From Phaeosaccion multiseriatum (taxonomy: Eukaryota > Ochrophyta, other classes): 64,000 nt of DNA. Made by a program: the position numbers and the translations under genes. How positions within the stretch are numbered: the first letter of the stretch is position 1; each line of letters begins with the position of its first letter. Shown one piece after another: positions 14,593 through 23,987 of this stretch. The notes beneath the pieces are model-generated. The model was given only the letters and a program-made list of their open reading frames with translations. It was not told where the DNA came from and ran no database searches. The stretch is from NCBI GenBank assembly GCA_965112735.1, contig OZ218951.1, forward strand, positions 5,270,001-5,334,000. The letters run 5' to 3'.

Positions 14593-15747
14593 TCAAGGGT
14601 TAGGTGGATCGCTGGTGCCAACGTGCGATGGAATTGAGCGGCCCTCCTCCTCTACTGGCGTTTCAAGAGGTACGCTGTCGACGTCTGCAGCGAGGCAGGG
14701 GCTCCACCCCTTGTGGAAGTAGCATGAATGCAGCCCCAGCAGGGCCACGAAAGTGCCACAAGTGTAACACAGGCCTGCAGGGCAGCCACCTTTCGCTCCC
14801 CATACAGCAATCAAATCGAAGGTGTGGGAACATACACACTCCAGCAGCAGCGAGGCTGATGGAGACTGCTCCCACAATGACATGCTCAGTGCTGCTGTGT
14901 CGGCGGCACCGGCAGGCAGCCTCTCCTTTGCAGACTCTATGAGGTCGCTGTGGATCGGGTGGGCTTCCTTCTGCATCCTCTCTCCGTCGACGCCGAGGCA
15001 CGGCAGGCTAGTCGCTCTCCCTGACTCCCTTCGTTGGCCATGAGCTTCGCTCCCACACACAGCCCTACAATGAATCCTGCACAGCCCTTCGCGACAGAGA
15101 GCGTCACTAGCGAGGTGGCTTCCCTTCCAGTCCGTTATGCACCAACCGCGTCCCTCCCTAGGCCCCCAGCACCACGTCTTATCTTTCTCTTTGGCCAGGA
15201 GAAGCGCCGCATACGAGGATTCTGACTCCGCCCCTTGGGCCGCAGGAGTACAGTAACGAAGGAGTCGCACCTCTTCAGATCTACTGTGCGGCTCCTCGCC
15301 CTTCTCATCAACGCTCCAGCTCTCTCTGTAGGCCCTAAGCCCGGCCTCCCCGCAAATTGACCCAGCCTGGGGCTCGGAGAGGGTAGGGTTGCCTTCTTTG
15401 TCCAGCAGGACGTAAATAGCAAAGGATACGTCGTACAGCTTTGCTGCAAACGCAAGCAAATCCCTCGGAGTGAGAGAAGTGCCAGCACCAGAGGGTACCC
15501 GGTCTCGCCAGCCTTGGAGCTCCACAGCTGTCGCGGCGTGGGAGTACTCAGCGTGTTCGTGCCCATTCATAGCGTTTAGGGCTGCACCCACGAGAGAGGT
15601 GGGGCCAACGCCCTTGTTCTTCACTACGATGAAATCCTCCATGTCTATAAGCCTCCTTATGCGTATCTCGCCTGACTCCACCTTGACACAGATGGAAGAA
15701 GAAGAGAGAAGTAGAAACATATCAGTGACATGCGACATGCAAACCAA
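14593..15747 (-). CDS. Unrecognised intronless ORF inside an inverted-repeat segment
   Basis: A 384-residue open frame with balanced composition and none of the microsatellite-derived runs of its neighbours. The first ATG is at 15747; a second at 15642 (MEDFIVVKN) may be the real start. The N-terminal third reads GVGPTSLVGAALNAMNG and LTPRDLLAFAAKLYDVSFAI. The C-terminal third is Cys/His-rich (about residues 310-345: ECVCSHTF, GGCPAGLCYTCGTF, LHSCYFHKG), which could bind zinc. The middle vaguely recalls OTU-type proteases, but I cannot place a catalytic Cys/His pair, so I assign no function. The inverted repeats outside it suggest a cargo gene of a mobile or formerly mobile segment. Upstream minus-strand sequence (15802-15960) is also open and may hold a further exon. 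Confidence 0.5.
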   Translation of the reverse strand: MVCMSHVTDMFLLLSSSSICVKVESGEIRIRRLIDMEDFIVVKNKGVGPTSLVGAALNAMNGHEHAEYSHAATAVELQGWRDRVPSGAGTSLTPRDLLAFAAKLYDVSFAIYVLLDKEGNPTLSEPQAGSICGEAGLRAYRESWSVDEKGEEPHSRSEEVRLLRYCTPAAQGAESESSYAALLLAKEKDKTWCWGPREGRGWCITDWKGSHLASDALCREGLCRIHCRAVCGSEAHGQRRESGRATSLPCLGVDGERMQKEAHPIHSDLIESAKERLPAGAADTAALSMSLWEQSPSASLLLECVCSHTFDLIAVWGAKGGCPAGLCYTCGTFVALLGLHSCYFHKGWSPCLAADVDSVPLETPVEEEGRSIPSHVGTSDPPNP

Positions 15748-16046
15748 GGACCCTACAAGGTTGAGGGTTGTGATCGGAGTGGAATGTCGGGTTGGAGGCG
15801 TCTAGCATGCTGCGGTCGTGCTGCTCCTGCACCACTCACATGGGAAAGCATTGAGGGTCCTCCTGCCGTTGATGACGAGTGCTCCGCCATGCGCTACCCG
15901 TTCGTAGCGAAGGCGCTGCCACGCGTTAGTGCAGACCAGTACGTTGTCCAACGTCCGCCACCTTCCTACTCTCTCCTCTCCTCCCCATCCCTCTGCCCCA
16001 TCCTTCTTTCCCCCCCCCTCCCCAGAATATCTTTGCTGCTGCTGTT

Positions 16047-16477
16047 TCTCCTGACGCCTCTGTAGCCGATGAGCGGCCAATGATGCGAGAGACGGGATGA
16101 GAGAGGGGGGTTGATGAGGACCAGTTGCTCGCTGCGTCGATGGAGGGGTAGAGGGTGTAGGAGGAGGCTGAGGGTCGGAGGTTCGAGGGTGTGAGCCCGC
16201 GGCCCTGCTGAGAACTGTTGACTTATTCTTCTGACGACTAATGCCTCTATCCTTCCGACCTTTGGGAATTTTGCACCTGCAAAAGTACATTAGTAAAAGC
16301 GTGCATTTTCCTGACGCCTGTGTAGCCGATGAACGGCCAATGACGCGAGAGAGGGGATGAGAGAGGATTGATGAGGACCCGTTGCTCGCTGCGTTGATGG
16401 AGGAGGAGAGGATGTAGGAGGAGGCTGAGGGTCGGGAGCTTCGAGCTGTGTGGCGCCCGCTGCTGAGAACTGTTGAC
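16047..16477 (+). repeat. Direct repeat, about 262-bp period, two copies
   Basis: 16047-16222 and 16309-16477 match over about 170 bp (TCCTGACGCC..GTGTAGCCGATGA, GCGAGAGA..GGGATGAGAG, GTTGCTCGCTGCGT, GGAGGAGGCTGAGGGTCG, CTGCTGAGAACTGTTGAC). The right end of copy 2 abuts the 5' region of the Integrator-like gene, whose leader therefore includes repeat sequence. Confidence 0.8.
16196..16308 (-). repeat. Right inverted repeat of the 14.4-16.3 kb segment
   Basis: Partner of 14440-14562. It begins CCCGCGGCCCTGCTGAGAAC and ends near AAAAGCGTGCATTTTC. It also overlaps the direct-repeat unit at 16047. Confidence 0.75.
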
Positions 16478-16583
16478 ATATTTGAGAGAAGTTTGGGTGT
16501 TGGTGCTCCAATTGTTGCCATTTGGGGGAGAGGTGAGCGCCGCCGCCGCAGAGGAGGCAGAGGAAGAAAGCAAACACACAATC

Positions 16584-16608
16584 ATGTACGCCCGCCAGCA
16601 GGCCCACG

Positions 16609-16639
<31 letters not shown>

Positions 16640-16672
16640 ACAGCAGCACTACAGGCAGGACTACCACCAGAG

Positions 16673-16723
<51 letters not shown>

Positions 16724-19700
16724 CTACAGGCAGCAGCAACAACAGGTGCGTTTTCTCTCAGGGTGGCATCGAATCATCCGCCGGTATCACAGCAGTGGCA
16801 CACGAGAGTATCCCTTTCGCTATCCTCCTCCTCGTGTCCTCTATTGGGAGCAGCCGCAGCCTCCTGGTTTATAATAAACCCTGGCCGCTCGAACCTTGCC
16901 CCTTATCCTCCCTTGCATCGTCTTGCTCCTGCTCTTCAACCCGATCCTGCCCTCCCCATCCCCTCCCAACAGCAGCAACAATACTACCAACAACAACGCC
17001 ACTTCGGGCAACAGCAGTACCATCAGCAGTCCTACTACAACCAGCAGCAGCAACAGTATCCCCACTATCTTCCCCAGCAGCAATATGCGCACCACGCTGC
17101 CCCCAGCCCGTACCCGCCCCCTACCCCGGGCAACAGCAGCAGTAGACGCACTCGGCTGAGCGCAGTGGGAGCGTGGGGCCAACGCGTCACGGCTGTGCTA
17201 GCCTTGCGCGACGAGTGCTTCATTTCGAGCTCAGTAGCGGCAGGAGGCGGGGGGAGAGAGGAAGACAGTGGTGGCGGTGGTGGTGGAAGCACGCTCGTCT
17301 TCGACTATGACAACTTCCCTGTCGTTGCGGCCAAGCTCATTCGGGAGCTTGTCTCGAGCATCGAGGCCCCCACCTCCGCCAGCAGCAGCAAGAGCAGAAA
17401 CAGCAGCGGCACCATGGGTGGCAGCGTTGGCGCGGGGTCCGGGCCTGGCCTCGTCCGCTATGCGGTGCTTCGCGTGTTCCAGCAGCTGGCCCCGTGGGCT
17501 GGGGGAAGCGTGCACGCCCCGGCTGAGATACTTCAGCAGCTCTCGCTCCTCCTGCAGCAGGAGGACAATGCGCTCATCCGAGCCTTGGCGTTACAGATCT
17601 TGGGTGCAGTGGGGCAGGGCATGGGCGGGGTGCCCACCAGCCTGGCACTTCAGGTAGAGAGGCTCGTCACGAGGCGCTGCAGCACTAGCCTCATCACCCC
17701 AAAGTACACTGCTGCTACGGTGGGGGGTTTGAATAGTCAGGGGGGGTTGACGTTAGATGGCAGCAGAGGTCAAGGCGGGCCACTCAGGGGCGAGGGAGGA
17801 GGAGTACGTGGTGGTGGCGTTGTTGCAGATGAGACTGTCGTTGGCCGCCAGAACAGCAGCAGCGGCTTGAGAGGAAGCATCAATAGCAGCAGCAAGCAAA
17901 CAAGACGACGACGACCGGACGTGCTCGGCAGTGAACGTGACAATGACGAGGAGGAGGACCAAGAAGAAGAAGAGGAGGAGGAGCAAGAGGTGGAGAATGG
18001 TGGTCAGGGCCCTGCGTGCGGTGATGACGCCGACCTCGAGCACCTCTCCGCCGTCGGAGCCTACATCAAAGTATGCTCTGCGGCGGCGGTGAGGCGGGCT
18101 GCCACGGCGGCAATGCCCATGGTCTCAGCGACCACTCACGCAAAGGAGTGGCAGCAGCAGCTCACGGAGCCACCGCCACCCAACTTCACCTCCGGAGCGG
18201 GCTTGATGGCATGTCTGCTCGCAAGGAATGTAGGCCAGATGCCCAACCCGATACCCAACCCCTCCCACCAGATGATGGCCCCCCTCGGGGAGCGGTCCTT
18301 GGTGCAGCAGCTCGTTGAATTGGGGGCTGCGGGGGGCTTAGTGAGGCGGGTACAGGATAACATACCCCCTGGGGTGAGGGCCGACTTTCTTGCTTCGCTG
18401 GCCGAGGCGGCTTGTTCGTCATCTCCATCAGGAGAAGGGGCAGCAGCAGCAGCAGCAGGAGGAGGAGGAGGACGAGGAGGAGGAGGAGGAGGAGGAGAAG
18501 GAGACAGGGGAGGAGGAAGAGGAGGAGGAGCAGCACCAGCAGTAGGAGAAGGAGACAGTGGAAGCGACACAGAGGCAGCAACGGAAGGTGCCATAGCAGT
18601 AGGGCGAGTGCTGCTCTCCTATCTGGGCAGTGCAGACGAGGAGCACAGAGAGATTGCTCGCTACTTCCTTGGTGAGCTTGTCCGGTGCTCGAGTGCGCTT
18701 GACCAGGGGATGGCAGTAGATGGGGATGACAGTGTCGTCGGCTCTGCCTCTGGCAACGGGCATGCGAAGGTGAAAGGAAAGCAGCAGGGGAAGCCGACGA
18801 AGCAGAAGCAGAAGAGGCCGGACAGCGGAGAGCGGGCCGGACATGGACAGGAGAGCCGAGAGATGATGCATAGAGAGGTAGATGGGGCTCGGAATGGTGG
18901 TGGTGGTGGTGGTGGTGGTGGTGGTGGTGGTGGTGGTGGTGGTGGTGGAGAGGAAGGGTATGAGGGGGGCCGTAGCGTGCTCCTGCTGCTTCTGCGGCAC
19001 CTGCGGGAGTCTGCACACGACCTCTTGACGGTACAGGATGTGCTCCTCGTGCTGCTTGACCTTCCCAAGGAGAGCCTCTCTCAGCTCCAGCACCAGCAGT
19101 TGGTGATACAGCAGCAGCAGCAGCAGCAGAAGAAGAAGAAGCAGCGCGGTCGGGGCGGGGGGGCGACGGCCGAGGAGGAGGAGAAGAAGAAGAAGAAGCT
19201 GAAGAAGAAGAAGAAGAAGAACGAGAAGAAGAACGAGAAGAAGAAAAAGAAGATGGAGAAGGACGAAGGCGAAGCAATGGACGACAACAGCGACACAAAC
19301 CAGAGCGAGGGTGAGGAGGATGAGAATGATGATGAGGACGAGGAAGCGGAGGAGGAGGAAGAGGAGGAGGAGTGGGATGATGACCAGTGGAGCGAAAGAG
19401 GGGCTGCGCGGGAAGGACAGCCGAAGGGCCCTCTGCACGCTGTCTTGGAAACCGTCACTGGGTTTCTGCGGCCAAGTCAGGCGTGTGCTATTGCCGTGTT
19501 AGCGGCCCAGATTTGCGCTCGGATGGTGGCCTACGTGCCGGAGCGGGCCCCCGGGGTTGCCGAAACGATACTTCAGTGCTTGGGGCCATTAAAGGTCGAT
19601 GGAGCAGCAGCCGTTGGTGATACAGCAGCAGCAACAGCACTACTAGAAGCCCCCCGTGGGGCGGTGCTGCAGGGCATGCTGGAAGCTGCTGAGAGCGTTG

Positions 19701-22700
19701 CGCTGGTGACGGTTGCAGCTCGAAGAGTGGTACTCTCAGCAGCTCTGCATCGCCTCCGTACGGCCCTTGACGTGGCCTCATCAGAAGCATCATCATCATC
19801 ATCATCATCATCATCACCAGCACCATCTTCGGAGAAGAAGGATGAGAAGGGAGATGAGGGGTTCGATCATTCCGATTCCGACAGCGACTCTGTTGGGGAG
19901 GAGAGTGGAGGCGAAGGTGAGGATGAAGATGATGATGATGATGATGGTGCCGAGCCTCTGAACGCGGGGAAAGACCGATGCCGGAGGAGAAGGAGGGCGG
20001 ACGGGCTGCGGGCTTGGCGGAGAACGGTGTTGCAGTACTGCGAGCTCGTGTCTCGAGTGTCGTGTCCGTTTCTGGATAAGGGGGAGGAGGAGAGCAGCAG
20101 CAGTGGTGGTGGTGGTGGAGGAGGAGTGCGGTCCTCTCCCTCTCCATCCTTTTCGGAAATGGTCTTTGGGATTCTATCGGCGGTGAGACGGAGGGGCGGC
20201 TCTTCTACGCAGCAGCAGCAGCGGTTGGTGATACAGCAGCAGAAGCTGGAGGAGGATACGGCAATGGAAGTAGAGGAGGAGGAGGAGGAGGAGAAACGGA
20301 ATGGTGCTGCGACATCACACGCCAATGGGCATGCTGCTGCTGCGGCCCGTCGCAAGGCAGCACCAGCACCAGCACCAGCACCAGCACCAACAGAAGATGA
20401 CGTCTTATTATGTCGGAAGGCGATTGTGGCGCTTTGCGTCTCTCTCATGCGGCTTGAGCAGAGCACACTGGACGAGCAAGTGGCGGTTCAGAGGGTGCTC
20501 GCCGTGGGCTGCCATCCTGTCGTGATCCCTGCGGGCGATGGAAGAGGGCAAGGAGGAGGGGGTGAGGGTAAGGGTGAGCGCGGCGAAGACTCTGGTGGGG
20601 AGACTATGAGATCGGACGAGGACACTGGCACTGACAATGATGGTACACGCGGAGAGACAAGGGGGGGGGCTGGGGCTGGTGATACAGCAGTTGGTGATAC
20701 AGCAGTTGGTGATACAGCAGTAGCTGCAGCAGCAGCAGCAGCAGGAGCAGCGGTAGAGGCAGAGGCAGTGGCAACCTTGCGCCTTCGGCTCGCCAGCCTG
20801 AGCGGTTGGTGGTCCTACGTCGTCGCTAAAGAGGCCCTGCTGCACGGCTACTGGTCGGTGGCCGGGTCAAGGCTCCACGCCCTTTCCCAGCGAGGGTACG
20901 GGGGCTCGTCGGAGTGGCTTCGCGTGTGGCTGAGGGTGCTCGAACATGTGGCGAGGGGTGAGCTGCTCTATGCTGCCTCGACGTCGGCTTCTGCTTCGGT
21001 CGGTGCCGCGTCTGCTGGCTTCTTCGGCACCTTTGCAAAGGAGGGTGGCGGTTGGGCTGGAGGTGGGGGTGAGGTTTCCGGGTCGTACTACGGAGACATG
21101 TCGTTTAGAGGGGGTGAGGGTGATGGTGAGGATGGGGTTGGTGATGGTGCGGTGGGAGCTGCCATTCTGTCGTCGGTGGATGAGCTCAGCCTCGCAGAGG
21201 AGGGCCTGGCAGTTCTCAGCAGTCTGGGGCCGCTTCGCTCGGCGGCGTCTTGTTCGGCCTTCTCATCCTCGTCGTCTCCAGGAGCAGCAGCAGCAGCAGC
21301 AGCAGCAGCGGTGGCGGCGGCAGTAGCTGCAGAAGCGGTAGCAAGGTCAGCAGGAGGGAGGTATAGCTCTGGAGCAGCAGCGGCAGCAGCAGCAGCAGCA
21401 GCAGTGGGAGGGGGGGGGGGGGCAGCAGCAGGGGCAGGAGGAGGAACAGCAGCAGCAGCAGCAGCAGCAGGAGGAGCAGCCGCCTCCTTTGACTTCCACC
21501 GCTGCTTCATCGGCGCGAGGATGAGCCTGCTGCAGCTCCTTTCCTCCTCCTGGGTCATGTGCCAGGAGCTCTTGCTCAGTAAGTCAGGGACGTACGCGCG
21601 CCACACCCGCCGCGAGCGCCGATGCGCGCGCCTGCCTGTGGCCTTCAACAGCCTCTGCAGCACCTTCATCACCCTCCAACAACGATGCCTGGGAAGCGAC
21701 ATCACCAACACCATTCGCTCTCTCGGCGCCGCTGCCTCGATGTGCTCTTTGCTGTCCATTGCCGCGAGTGCCTTCATTTCCGGGACGTCTTCTTCCTCGG
21801 CCAACGGCGGCGGCGGGAGTGGGAGCACTGGGGCGAGTGGAAGCGAGATGCGGAGCAGCAGCAGCACCACTACCTCACCCCGGAGGCTCATCCTTTCATC
21901 TGCAGCTGTGGACTGGCTCCTCAGTCTGCCGGCGGAGAGCCCTGGGCAGCTTCCCCTCATGCGGGCTGTGTGTGTGCTGGGCCAGCAGATGCTAGCAGCG
22001 GCAGGGATGGGCGGCGGTGGTACTGCTGGTGGAGCAGCGGCAGCAGCAGGAGGAACAGGAGGAAGTGGAGGAGGAGGAGGAGGAGGAGGAGGAGGAGGAG
22101 GAGGAGGAGGAGGAGGAGGAGTGGGAGTCGGAGGCGGGGCGGTGGGGGCGGGTTTGTCAGGTGTAATGGGCGTGGAGGGCTTTTTAAACTTGCTCCAATC
22201 GCTCTCCACGGTGCCCTTCCCTTACCCGCGGCGCTTCTTCTCCTCCAAGCCGGGCCCCACCGCCGTCTTTTCGGCCACCGCCGCCCCCGCCCCCGCCGTC
22301 GGATCCACAACGTCTTATGTCAATGCCTCAGGAGGAGGAGGAGGAGGAGGAGGAGGAGGAGGGGGAGGAGGAGGAGGGGTGGGGAGCTGGGGTGGTGAGG
22401 CGTTGGTGAGCAGCACGTTGAGTAGCACCAAGAGCCGATGCACCATCCTTGTGAGCGGGTGCGTGGCGGCTTGTTCTCCCAGGGTGCTGGACACTTTGCG
22501 AGAGGTGCACGTGAAGGTGACCATCAGTAGCTTAGACAGCAGCGGTAGCAGCAACGGCGGTAGCACTAAGTCAATGAGGAGTAGCGGCGCTTCAGGTGGT
22601 GGTGGTGGAAGCCAAGGAGGAGCGAAGGGAGGTGCCTCCGGCCCAGCAGCAGCAGCAGCAGCAGCAGCAGTAGCACGAAAAGCAGGGGCAGCGAAAGATG

Positions 22701-23017
22701 ATGCGGAGCACCACCACAAGCAGCACCAGCAGCAGCAGCACCAGCAGCAGCACCAGCAGTTGGTGGTACAGCAGTCGGAGGGGGGACTGTCCGCAGAGGA
22801 AGAGGCAGCGGCGGATGAACAATTCAAGTGCCTGACGGGGCAAGCGCCGCTCCTGCCGGGCTACCCGGGCTTCACTGTCGCGGTGTCGGTGCCCCAGGGC
22901 TGGACAGAAGCCCTTGGAGAGATGGCAGTGGACGCGGAGGTGGAGGTGAAGGACACGGCGGGGCGGCTGTGGCAGGTGGGGGGCAGCAGTAGGAGTACGG
23001 TGTATTTCAAGGACTGA
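16584..23017 (+). CDS. Integrator complex subunit 7-like protein, hugely expanded by low-complexity tracts
   Basis: Probable INTS7 homologue, a helical-repeat subunit of the nuclear Integrator complex that processes snRNA 3' ends and attenuates Pol II transcription. Exon 1, 16584-16745, is poly-Gln-rich; exon 2, 16973-23017, is one uninterrupted frame (2,068 residues in all, roughly twice the usual length). Support: FDYDNFPVVAAKLIRELV, then LVRYAVLRVFQQL and NALIRALALQILGAVG, match the N-terminal ARM repeats. The C-terminal LNLLQSLSTVPFPYPRRFF resembles the PxxFPxxFF segment of plant INTS7. Between these blocks lie runs of Glu/Lys/Asp, Gly, Ala, Ser and Gln, including a stretch of about 20 Gly near 18898-18947. 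Six or more copies of the GTTGGTGATACAGCAG motif lie in the ORF. The alternative start in the long frame at 16448 is rejected because it reads through repeat DNA. The family assignment is moderate. Confidence 0.65.
20676..20722 (+). repeat. Local tandem of the GTTGGTGATACAGCA motif (dispersed family)
   Basis: Three tandem 15-bp copies in the Integrator-like ORF encode GDTAVGDTAVGDTAV. Other copies, forward or reverse: 8503-8527, 8853-8890, 19091-19115, 19605-19630, 20211-20238, 22752-22775, 25675-25700, 26031-26057, 29663-29682, 29376-29396, 40502-40525, 45920-45940, 56355-56375 and 60893-60915. Confidence 0.85.
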
Positions 23018-23987
23018 ATTATACACGGAGGAGGACGGAGCATAGCTTATCACTCTCCCGTTTGTACATAAATGTTGTTACAAAGAGGAAAATGGTTCGA
23101 GGAGGAGCGGCCACTGGAGTAACATGACTTTTTTACTTTTTGAACCCTCGACTTGCGTAAAAACGTAAAAACGTGAAGCCTGAAATGAAGTTTTTGGACA
23201 CACGCAGCAAAATGACGCGGGGAGAAGCGCTATAGCTCTTCGTGTAGCTCTTTGAGATGCCTATCGATCCATATTGTAGTCTTTCGGCTTTCATCGCTTT
23301 TCCCCTTCCCTACTTGTCAGCATTTCTGCAAGAGCACTCCCCCTTGCCGCCCGATCTCCAAAAAAAGGGCGATTTGGGCGATTCTTACGCAAATCGAGTG
23401 ATAAAAATAAAAAACAAAAAATGACAAAAAAATCCCCAATTTGATTGTGATGACCACACACAAACCCCACCCTCCCCCTCCTACGACAGGCGGCAGAGGA
23501 TCCGCTGTTCTCAAGATGGGCCTTGCTGCAAAGGGGGGTGACTGGTTGGGACCAAGAACCAAGAGGGGGGGGGGTGCTATTATGCAGCTGTCTTCTTCCA
23601 GCAAAGCCGAGTCCAAAGGCCACAAGGCTGACAAGACGATGAGGGGGCGGGGGGCCGATCCGTTAGGGCTTGTACCAGAGACTCCCGATCCACCCCTCCG
23701 TTCATCTCATCTGATGCAGCAACACGACGCCTCATTGCATCCATCACCCTCGCAGGAGTGAGTCGCCGTCTTATCAGTCTCTGTGAGCCTTGAGAACGAC
23801 ATCTGTTGGAGCTTTTGTTCTCTTCTGTACCAAGCCCCTCCTTCTTTGCACTTTGCGCCCTTCTCCTTCTCCGTCCACGCGTCAAACGCCAGCACGGAAA
23901 CCCCTAGACTGACTGGCCTCGAGGGAGGGCCTCGAGTGGTCGGCGATCCGTCTCGCCGGTGTGTCCTTGCCCTAATCACTCCTTGCT
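23018..23987. other. Convergent intergenic region, no gene supported
   Basis: 970 bp between the two stops. It is AT-richer than elsewhere (TTGTACATAAATG at 23061, an A-rich stretch 23395-23445, AAACGTAAAAACG at 23159-23172), consistent with 3' UTR and polyadenylation sequence. Several open frames cross it but none shows a domain or codon-like composition. Confidence 0.5.

Noticed and set aside
15730-16065. Plus-strand frame containing VDDECSAMRYPFVAKALP, faintly like an OTU catalytic Cys block
   Set aside because: The other OTU-like hints are on the minus strand, so the two cannot form one protein.
16448-16583. Earlier start of the Integrator-like ORF
   Set aside because: It reads through the direct-repeat DNA and would skip the poly-Gln exon that splices cleanly at 16745/16973.
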